Shown here one piece after another: positions 9,037-14,011 of a stretch of DNA of 21,188 nt (its first letter is position 1; each line of letters starts with the position of its first letter). The position numbers and the translations under genes are program-made. The stretch spans positions 1 to 21,188 of IMG/VR virus record IMGVR_UViG_3300020445_000097; one strand, given 5' to 3'. The notes beneath the pieces were generated by a model. The model searched no databases and was not told the origin of the DNA. It saw only the letters and a list, made by a program, of their open reading frames with translations. Origin of the DNA: a virus.

Positions 9037-9470
9037 ACCCATTTGAAGGACTAGATAAAGCATTTGGCAGTGAACCTTCTGAATTACAGAAGCATGTCGA
9101 AAAGGTGAAACCTTCTTTAAAGAAAAGTGAACAGGAGGATGTGATTAGTGATTACGAAACTTCTCGTGCTAATCTACACAACTTAGTAATGAAAGGACAA
9201 GAAGCAGTTGATGGCATTATGGATGTTGCAAGAGCATCCGATCATCCACGTGCTTATGAAGTCGCTGCTTTAATGATTAAAAACGTTGGAGATGTAACAG
9301 ATAAGTTAATTGATCTACAACGTAAGATGAAAGATTTGGATGCAGAAGACAAGAGAGTTACCAACAATACTACCAATGCTATGTTTGTTGGATCAACATC
9401 TGACCTACAGAAGATGTTAAAAAACATAAATAAATCAGAATCAACACGACAAGACAATGACAGTAATTAA
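9033..9470 (+). CDS. 16: Small terminase subunit gp16
   Basis: 145 aa, close to T4 gp16 (164 aa). The small terminase forms a ring that recognises the DNA and stimulates gp17 during packaging. The central SDHPRAYEVAALMIKNVGDV stretch is the most conserved part of T4-type small terminases. It is preceded by a helical segment (SRANLHNLVMKGQEAVDGI) and followed by a coiled-coil-like KLIDLQRKMKDLDAED. ATG overlaps the gp15 stop by 4 nt. The 3' end overlaps the next gene by 14 nt and carries a late-promoter-like CATAAATA. Confidence 0.88.
   Translation: MNPFEGLDKAFGSEPSELQKHVEKVKPSLKKSEQEDVISDYETSRANLHNLVMKGQEAVDGIMDVARASDHPRAYEVAALMIKNVGDVTDKLIDLQRKMKDLDAEDKRVTNNTTNAMFVGSTSDLQKMLKNINKSESTRQDNDSN
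9425..9432 (+). promoter_or_regulatory. Candidate late promoter CATAAATA
   Basis: 7/8 match to the T4 late consensus TATAAATA, 24 nt before the ATG at 9457. That spacing resembles the perfect late promoters elsewhere in the window (22-42 nt). It lies inside the gp16 coding end. In AT-rich DNA a one-mismatch hit can be chance. Confidence 0.4.
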
Positions 9471-9996
9471 TGTATTAAGCACTAACGCTTTAACTGCTGG
9501 TACACCAGAGTATCAAGTTGTAAAGACTGGGTATTACCGTGTAGTCGCAACAGGTGGTGATGGAACTATCGCATTCAATGATGGTCCTGCCATAACTCTA
9601 ATCCAAGATCAAGCAATTTTGGTTAAGGGTGGAAAGCCTGGTTCAGCAAAAGTAATGAAGGCTGTTGATGATTCAACTGCAGATTATGTTTTAGGAAGAC
9701 ATTTGCACGAGACATCACCTAGTCATCCATTTAGTGTAGGGGATTTTATTGCCGTTGAAGACGACAGTACTTCACCTGCTATTGACAGTAATTTTCTTTC
9801 TGCTGGCACTGCTGGTAAGAAGATAACTGCAGTCAGTACTTATAATCAAATTACTACAGATATAGATTCATCAGGTGCATCCGCAGATTATACCTACGGT
9901 CAATCTGGTCCTCAAGCTGTTGTTAAGCGTTGCGTTAAAGTCGCTGCTGTTACTAGCAACTGTGTACTAGAGGAAATTCAAGTAGTAGGTGGCTAA
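9457..9996 (+). CDS. Unrecognised protein, probably beta-rich virion component
   Basis: 179 aa; I cannot assign a family. The sequence is rich in Gly, Thr, Val and Asp with alternating strand-turn segments (GYYRVVATGGDGTIAF, ITLIQDQAILVKGGKPGSAK, VKRCVKVAAVTSNCVLEEIQ) and no membrane segment or enzyme motif. HLHETSPSHPFSVGDFI is a local His-containing stretch. It lies between gp16 and gp17, overlaps gp16 by 14 nt and may have its own late promoter at 9425. Composition and context suggest a small structural protein, but a non-virion role cannot be excluded. Confidence 0.75.
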   Translation: MTVINVLSTNALTAGTPEYQVVKTGYYRVVATGGDGTIAFNDGPAITLIQDQAILVKGGKPGSAKVMKAVDDSTADYVLGRHLHETSPSHPFSVGDFIAVEDDSTSPAIDSNFLSAGTAGKKITAVSTYNQITTDIDSSGASADYTYGQSGPQAVVKRCVKVAAVTSNCVLEEIQVVGG

Positions 9997-9998
9997 TA

Positions 9999-10661
9999 AT
10001 GCCAGCTGTTAATCAAGAAGCAGAACGTATAGTTAAAGGGATGAAGCGTCAATCAGCGAAACGCTTCAGAAGACTTTATGGGAAACGTGATAAAGAAGTC
10101 ATGTATGCGACTGCTAATAAATTGGCACAGAAGGAACAACTCAAGGTTATGTATTATAAAGATTTCATCAACATAGTAGAAGGAAATCCTACCACTAGGA
10201 TGTTAACCAAGTCAAAAACAAAAGTGACTGGTCATATTAGTGCAGATAGGGGTGGAGATGAAAAATCAAATAAAAAGAAACGAAAGGGTTTAGAAAAAGA
10301 TTTAAAAAAGAAAGGCATCGGATATAAGAAAGGTGTCGGAGAATACAAATACGACGATGGTAGTACAGGACGTGAAGTATCCTATCAAACTACAAAACCA
10401 GATAAAATGAGCAAGAGACGTTTCGGCAAACTAAGTCGTCGCCTCGGTAGAAAACATGGACAAGAATCTGTAATTACCAAAGACAAAGATAAACCCGCAA
10501 AGTTACATTACACCGATAAGAGTAAGAAGAAATCTGAAACGCTAGGCAAATCTAAGGCAGGAAAGCACCCAGATAGTTATGGTGAAACTTCAGGTACTAA
10601 AGTAAGAAGTGGGAAACTACCAAAGAAAACTAACAAACCAGCATACCACTACAACAAATAA
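9999..10661 (+). CDS. Unrecognised highly basic (Lys/Arg-rich) protein
   Basis: 220 aa starting 2 nt after the previous stop, so co-translated. The N-terminal part (residues 1-45) includes KRQSAKRFRRLYGKRDKEVM and a MYATANKLAQKE stretch. Residues about 78-170 run from GHISADRG through KKRKGLEKDLKKKGIGYKKG and EVSYQTTKP to KLSRRLGRKHGQESVI. This order (GHISADRG, helix, Gly strand, acidic-Ser strand, KxGQ) resembles small phage proteins of unknown function of DUF3293 type; that is recall, not a search. The C-terminal 60 residues are low-complexity and Lys-rich. The charge suggests nucleic-acid binding or an internal head protein (inference). A +1 frame continues for 32 codons past the stop. Confidence 0.75.
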   Translation: MPAVNQEAERIVKGMKRQSAKRFRRLYGKRDKEVMYATANKLAQKEQLKVMYYKDFINIVEGNPTTRMLTKSKTKVTGHISADRGGDEKSNKKKRKGLEKDLKKKGIGYKKGVGEYKYDDGSTGREVSYQTTKPDKMSKRRFGKLSRRLGRKHGQESVITKDKDKPAKLHYTDKSKKKSETLGKSKAGKHPDSYGETSGTKVRSGKLPKKTNKPAYHYNK

Positions 10662-10758
10662 AAAATTAACACCAGAGCAAATAAAGGAATTAGACAGACG
10701 GCATGAGGAAACTCTTTGTCGTAAGGCATCTAATTCGGTGTTGAAAGCAACAAAGTAG
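10609..10758 (+). CDS. Possible short ORF overlapping and extending past the basic-protein gene
   Basis: Frame +1 relative to the basic-protein gene is open from GTG at 10609 to TAG at 10758 (49 codons). After the upstream stop at 10659 it encodes KKLTPEQIKELDRRHEETL, then CRKASNSVLKATK. This is a helix-like composition, unlike a random AT-rich frame. It could be a separate 49-aa gene with a GTG start, or a C-terminal extension reached by a +1 shift at the AAA-TAA end of the basic-protein gene. It ends just before the promoter region of the next gene. No Shine-Dalgarno sequence is clear. Confidence 0.4.
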   Translation: MGNYQRKLTNQHTTTTNKKLTPEQIKELDRRHEETLCRKASNSVLKATK

Positions 10759-10776
10759 TAGTAAGTAATACTTATA

Positions 10777-10790
10777 TGGTATAATAAATA
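10777..10790 (+). promoter_or_regulatory. Extended -10 promoter overlapping a late-promoter motif
   Basis: TGGTATAAT (10777-10785) is a perfect extended -10 element (TGnTATAAT) of host sigma-70 type. AATAAATA (10783-10790), overlapping it, is a 7/8 match to the T4-type late promoter. No good -35 is seen at 17 nt, as expected for extended -10 promoters. The start codon of the 69-aa gene is 28 nt downstream, and GGAG (10804-10807) provides its ribosome binding site. Confidence 0.6.
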
Positions 10791-10818
10791 ACTAACGTAA
10801 CGTGGAGTTGAAAGAATC

Positions 10819-11028
10819 ATGTCCCACTATACTGTTGGTTATCACGACCTGCAAAAAAATAAGTACGAAATTTGCGAGTATGCCACGAGTGCATACGATG
10901 CAATAGAACACAGCAAAGAGGATGTCTCCTATCTACGGGAGCATCCTCATTCTATTGATTACTGCTCCAGCGAAGAGGTGAATAACATCTCTCGAATGAT
11001 GGCAGCAGGTATTCCTATGGGTCATTAA
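10819..11028 (+). CDS. Small hypothetical protein, 69 aa
   Basis: Starts MSHYTVGYHDLQKNKYEICE and contains YATSAYDAIEHSKEDVSYLR, REHPHSIDYC and a Met-rich end. The family is not recognised. It is soluble, with no signal or membrane segment, and is His/Tyr/Glu-rich. ATG is supported by GGAG 11 nt upstream and by the promoter at 10777. It is the first gene of the accessory cassette between the terminase genes and is followed 2 nt later by a tiny membrane-protein gene. An inverted repeat at 10918-10948 lies within it. Confidence 0.7.
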   Translation: MSHYTVGYHDLQKNKYEICEYATSAYDAIEHSKEDVSYLREHPHSIDYCSSEEVNNISRMMAAGIPMGH

Positions 11029-11030
11029 TT

Positions 11031-11144
11031 ATGAGCAACATAACAAGACATAAGCATGAGATCATGTGGTGGATGAGTAGACTTACAGTAATGGGAGTCT
11101 CACTAGGGTTAGCATTTAGACTTGCTGCTGAAGCATATGTTTAA
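11031..11144 (+). CDS. Tiny single-span membrane protein, 37 aa
   Basis: A 37-codon ORF from ATG 11031 to TAA 11142-11144, 2 nt after the preceding stop and overlapping the next gene by 8 nt. MSNITRHKHEIMWWMSRLTV gives a charged, His-containing N-terminus followed by a Trp-rich edge. The segment LTVMGVSLGLAFRLAA is one probable membrane helix. No family is recognised. Tight packing in the cassette supports it being a gene. Confidence 0.55.
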   Translation: MSNITRHKHEIMWWMSRLTVMGVSLGLAFRLAAEAYV

Positions 11145-11466
11145 ATTGACTAAAGAGGAGATAGGTTACAAACCTACAGATAAGATTCGCAAGATGTGGC
11201 TCCTCAATCCTCATGACCATCACATGCTATATGTGAGAGAGGATGGTTCCTTCTATGGGTTTACTCATATGAAAGGAGAGGATCCAGAAGAATGGTTTTG
11301 GGAACCAGATGGAATACAGACAGAGTTGTTTCCACCACCACCCCCTAAGAAGATTACATTTACACAAGAGCAACTTGATAGATCTCCTCACCATAATATG
11401 TTAGAGAAACACTATGGTAAGGATTGGAAACCTACACCACAGGAAGGACTAGAGGATCATTACTAA
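11137..11466 (+). CDS. Hypothetical protein, 109 aa
   Basis: I chose ATG 11137 over the upstream TTG at 11122 because it gives the natural MFKLTKEEIGYK start and an 8-nt overlap with the preceding gene. The protein has KMWLLNPHDHHMLYVREDGS, EEWFWEPDGIQTELF, a PPPPP run followed by KK, and the C-terminal HHNMLEKHYGKDWKP. It is Trp, His and Pro rich, with no membrane segment or recognised domain. TAA overlaps the next ATG by one base (TAATG), suggesting coupled translation. Confidence 0.65.
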   Translation: MFKLTKEEIGYKPTDKIRKMWLLNPHDHHMLYVREDGSFYGFTHMKGEDPEEWFWEPDGIQTELFPPPPPKKITFTQEQLDRSPHHNMLEKHYGKDWKPTPQEGLEDHY

Positions 11467-11612
11467 TGATAGTCTGGTCAATAAATATAATGTGTGCTAT
11501 ACTATTAGTAGCAGTTGGCATTTCAATTTATTGGATCTTTAAATATGATGATTGGTATCCTAATCCCATTATTACTTCTGATACCGACTCCGACCAAAGC
11601 GGAGGAAGTTGA
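11466..11612 (+). CDS. Small membrane protein, 48 aa
   Basis: ATG 11466 overlaps the previous stop (TAATG), which I prefer over the in-frame upstream start at 11424. The protein starts MIVWSINIMCAILLVAVGIS and continues IYWIFKYDDWYPNP, giving one strong membrane helix at residues about 2-26. A short acidic, Ser-rich tail (TSDTDSDQSGGS) follows. It overlaps the next gene by 68 nt in another frame. Unrecognised; the start coupling and the membrane helix support it. Confidence 0.5.
   Translation: MIVWSINIMCAILLVAVGISIYWIFKYDDWYPNPIITSDTDSDQSGGS
11480..11487 (+). promoter_or_regulatory. Weak candidate late promoter AATAAATA
   Basis: 7/8 match to TATAAATA inside the 48-aa gene and 57 nt before the ATG at 11545, slightly longer than the spacing of the perfect late promoters here. 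It may be chance in AT-rich DNA. Confidence 0.3.
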
Positions 11613-11802
11613 GGTTAATCCTTTTTATGGTCCTCCATTAGAAAGACAAGATCCCATTATTGATTGGAGTCCTGATCAATTTCATCAATGGATGGATAAG
11701 ATGAGAGAGTGGAAAGCAGAGCAAACTAGAACTGACCCAGAAGATTCCATAAATAAAGCTTTACTGGAATTTAACGATGGGAGCGATGACACCACCAAGT
11801 AG
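11545..11802 (+). CDS. Small secreted or membrane-anchored hypothetical protein, 85 aa
   Basis: I chose ATG 11545 over TTG 11515 because it starts a clean signal peptide: MMIGILIPLLLLIPTPTKA followed by EEVEV, with a plausible cleavage after Ala19. The mature part is acidic and Trp-containing (NPFYGPPLERQDP, DWSPDQFHQWMDKMREWKAE) and ends in an Asp/Thr-rich tail. No family is recognised. A phage protein with an export signal would act in the periplasm or inner membrane, consistent with lysis control or superinfection exclusion, but nothing specific shows this. It overlaps the neighbours on both sides (68 nt and 26 nt). Confidence 0.6.
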   Translation: MMIGILIPLLLLIPTPTKAEEVEVNPFYGPPLERQDPIIDWSPDQFHQWMDKMREWKAEQTRTDPEDSINKALLEFNDGSDDTTK

Positions 11803-12241
11803 GAAGTCCTGCTATAATTTTAGAGTTGTAAGTATTGATAAGGTTTTAGATGGTGATACTATCGATGTTACTATTGACCTCGGCTTTGATCTATACAAGA
11901 AAGAAAGAGTTAGAATTGCAGGAGTTGATACGCCAGAGAAGAGAACGAGAGATCTCGAAGAGAAGGCATTGGGATTAGATGCTACTGACTGGATGAAGAA
12001 ACATTTAGAAGATACAATCGAAGGAGATGAAGAACTTACTATTAGAACCGAACTCAAAGGTGGCATGGGTAAGTATGGTAGGCTTCTTGGTTGGTTATAT
12101 GTTGGCGAAGATACTATATCACTCAATGAACAAATGATTACAGAGGGTTATGCTTGGGAATATGATGGCGGGACTAAGCAAAAGAATTTTGAAGAGTTAC
12201 GTGAAATTAGGAGATCGTTTGGGACTTTGGATGAGTCTTGA
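11777..12241 (+). CDS. Staphylococcal-nuclease-like (thermonuclease) endonuclease
   Basis: 154 aa with an SNase (TNase) domain. All key residues of staphylococcal nuclease can be aligned: Asp27 in DGDT (Ca-binding D21), Arg46 (R35), Asp51 and Thr52 in RIAGVDTPE (D40, T41), Glu54 (E43, general base) and Arg102 in KYGR (R87). It is therefore probably an active Ca-dependent phosphodiesterase cutting DNA or RNA. No signal peptide is visible, so action is likely cytoplasmic unless partnered. ATG 11777 overlaps the previous gene by 26 nt; Met at 11786 is an alternative. It lies directly before the large terminase. Host DNA breakdown or a packaging-linked role is inference. Confidence 0.88.
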   Translation: MGAMTPPSRKSCYNFRVVSIDKVLDGDTIDVTIDLGFDLYKKERVRIAGVDTPEKRTRDLEEKALGLDATDWMKKHLEDTIEGDEELTIRTELKGGMGKYGRLLGWLYVGEDTISLNEQMITEGYAWEYDGGTKQKNFEELREIRRSFGTLDES

Positions 12242-12250
12242 TCAATCTAT

Positions 12251-12258
12251 TATAGATA
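12251..12258 (+). promoter_or_regulatory. Possible variant late promoter TATAGATA before gp17
   Basis: 7/8 match to TATAAATA, 39 nt before the gp17 ATG, within the spacing range of the perfect late promoters. The same octamer also occurs inside gp14 (7870-7877), so it is not specific on its own. Confidence 0.3.
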
Positions 12259-12261
12259 CTA

Positions 12262-12287
12262 AAGGAGTACAAAAACGCAGACTCCTT
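12262..12287 (+). promoter_or_regulatory. Hairpin containing the Shine-Dalgarno-like sequence in the gp17 leader
   Basis: AAGGAGT (12262-12268) pairs perfectly with ACTCCTT (12281-12287) across a 12-nt loop. The 5' arm is the only strong Shine-Dalgarno-like sequence before gp17, but it ends about 29 nt from the ATG, too far unless folding changes the geometry. There is no following U tract, so it is not an intrinsic terminator. It may be a translational control element or a 5' protective stem. Confidence 0.5.
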
Positions 12288-12297
12288 ATAGATTACG

Positions 12298-13950
12298 ATG
12301 GCTAAGGTACAGGAAATATACTTAGGTAATCCCAACCTAAAGAAATCAAATGTTCAACAACGGTTTACTAAAAAACAAGTTGCTGAATATTTGAAGTGTG
12401 CTGAAGATCCTATTTACTTCATAAGAAAGTATATTAAAATTGTTTCTCTTGATGAAGGTATTGTACCTTTTAACATGTATCATTTCCAAGAAGAAATGGT
12501 TACAAAGTTTCATGAGAATAGATTTAATATTGCAAAATTACCACGACAGTCTGGTAAGTCAACGATTGTAACAGCGTACCTATTATGGTATGTACTTTTT
12601 AATGCTAATGTTAACGTTGCTATCCTTGCTAACAAGGCACCTACTGCACGTGAGATGCTACAACGTTTACAATTAAGTTATGAAAACCTCCCAAAATGGC
12701 TCCAACAAGGAATCGTCGGATGGAACAAAGGGAGCTTGGAACTGGAGAATGGAAGTAAAATCCTGGCTTCAGCTACTTCTAGCTCTGCTGTGCGGGGTAT
12801 GTCGTTTAATATCATATTTCTGGACGAGTTCGCTTTCGTTCCGAATCATATCGCTGATCAGTTTTTCAGTTCTGTCTATCCTACTATATCTTCTGGAAAA
12901 ACAACTAAAGTTATTATCATATCTACCCCACATGGGATGAACATGTTCTACAAACTCTGGCATGATGCAGAGCGTGGAGCAAATAATTACATGGCAACGG
13001 AAGTTCATTGGTCTGAAATTCCTGGTAGAGATGCAGCATGGAAACAACAAACTATTGAGAACACATCTGAAGCACAGTTTAGAGTTGAGTTTGAATGTGA
13101 GTTCTTAGGATCTGTTGATACTCTTATCAGTCCTAGTAAATTAAGAGTCATGCCATATGAAGATCCTATACAACAGAATAGAGGATTGGCAGTATATGAA
13201 AAAGTAGAAGCAGAAAAGAATTATATTGTTACAGTTGATGTATCTCGTGGGGTGGGAAATGATTACTCTGCTTTCTGTGTCATGGATACTACTACTGTAC
13301 CATATACAATGGTAGCACGATATAAAAACAATGAGATTAAACCAATAGTCTTCCCTAATATTGTGGTGGACATAGCAAAGAATTATAATAATGCATATAT
13401 CTTATGCGAAGTAAATGATATAGGTGGTCAGGTTGCGGATATTATACAGTACGATTTAGAATATGAAAACCTTCTTATGGTTGCAATGAGAGGTAGAGCA
13501 GGTCAACAATTAGGACAAGGTTTCTCTGGTAAGAAGACTCAACTTGGTATTAAGATGAGTACTGCTGTGAAACAAATTGGATGTTCTAACCTAAAAGCAC
13601 TAATAGAAGACGACAAATTAATCATAAAAGATTATGATACTATTGCGGAATTAACAACCTTCATTCAAAAGGGTCAATCATTCCAAGCGGAGGATGGATG
13701 TAATGATGACCTTGCTATGTGTCTAGTTATTTTTGCATGGATGGCTCTACAACCTTACTTTAAAGAAATGCATGATAATGATGTAAGGCAAAGAATATTT
13801 GATGATCAAAGAAATGCTATTGAACAAGACATGGCACCCTTTGGTTTAATTAATGATGGACTGGAAGATGACCATATAATTGATGCCCAAGGAGAGAGAT
13901 GGGAGATTGCGGAATACGGAGATATACAGCACATGTTAGACTTCAGGTGA
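12298..13950 (+). CDS. 17: Large terminase subunit gp17 (packaging ATPase-nuclease)
   Basis: 550 aa; T4 gp17 is 610 aa. The motor pumps DNA into the prohead through gp20 and cuts it. N-terminal ATPase: Walker A RQSGKST (residues 83-89), Walker B IIFLDE with Asp176 and Glu177, and coupling motif STP (209-211). C-terminal RNase-H-like nuclease: Asp314 in TVDVSRG, Glu371 in LCEVND and Asp471 in NDDLAM, matching the three acidic metal ligands of T4 gp17. An in-frame TAG at 12289 excludes any earlier start. Unlike T4, gp16 and gp17 are separated by about 2.8 kb of other genes. No intron or intein interrupts it. Confidence 0.96.
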   Translation: MAKVQEIYLGNPNLKKSNVQQRFTKKQVAEYLKCAEDPIYFIRKYIKIVSLDEGIVPFNMYHFQEEMVTKFHENRFNIAKLPRQSGKSTIVTAYLLWYVLFNANVNVAILANKAPTAREMLQRLQLSYENLPKWLQQGIVGWNKGSLELENGSKILASATSSSAVRGMSFNIIFLDEFAFVPNHIADQFFSSVYPTISSGKTTKVIIISTPHGMNMFYKLWHDAERGANNYMATEVHWSEIPGRDAAWKQQTIENTSEAQFRVEFECEFLGSVDTLISPSKLRVMPYEDPIQQNRGLAVYEKVEAEKNYIVTVDVSRGVGNDYSAFCVMDTTTVPYTMVARYKNNEIKPIVFPNIVVDIAKNYNNAYILCEVNDIGGQVADIIQYDLEYENLLMVAMRGRAGQQLGQGFSGKKTQLGIKMSTAVKQIGCSNLKALIEDDKLIIKDYDTIAELTTFIQKGQSFQAEDGCNDDLAMCLVIFAWMALQPYFKEMHDNDVRQRIFDDQRNAIEQDMAPFGLINDGLEDDHIIDAQGERWEIAEYGDIQHMLDFR

Positions 13951-13961
13951 AGATTGAAAAA

Positions 13962-13969
13962 TATAAATA
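13962..13969 (+). promoter_or_regulatory. Late promoter TATAAATA before gp18
   Basis: Exact T4 late-promoter octamer in the gp17-gp18 gap, 42 nt before the gp18 ATG. AGGAG at 13998-14002, spaced 9 nt from the ATG, is the ribosome binding site. Confidence 0.87.
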
Positions 13970-14011
13970 ATCTTAGACAACCGAAGACGGCATTTCTAGG
14001 AGTTTATAAGC

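Noticed and set aside
11122-11136. TTG start giving MLLKH before the 109-aa protein
   Set aside because: ATG 11137 is a better start, five codons downstream and in the same frame.
12769-13050. Minus-strand 93-codon frame opposite gp17
   Set aside because: It overlaps the Walker B and coupling-motif region of gp17, with no start signal and no recognisable protein.
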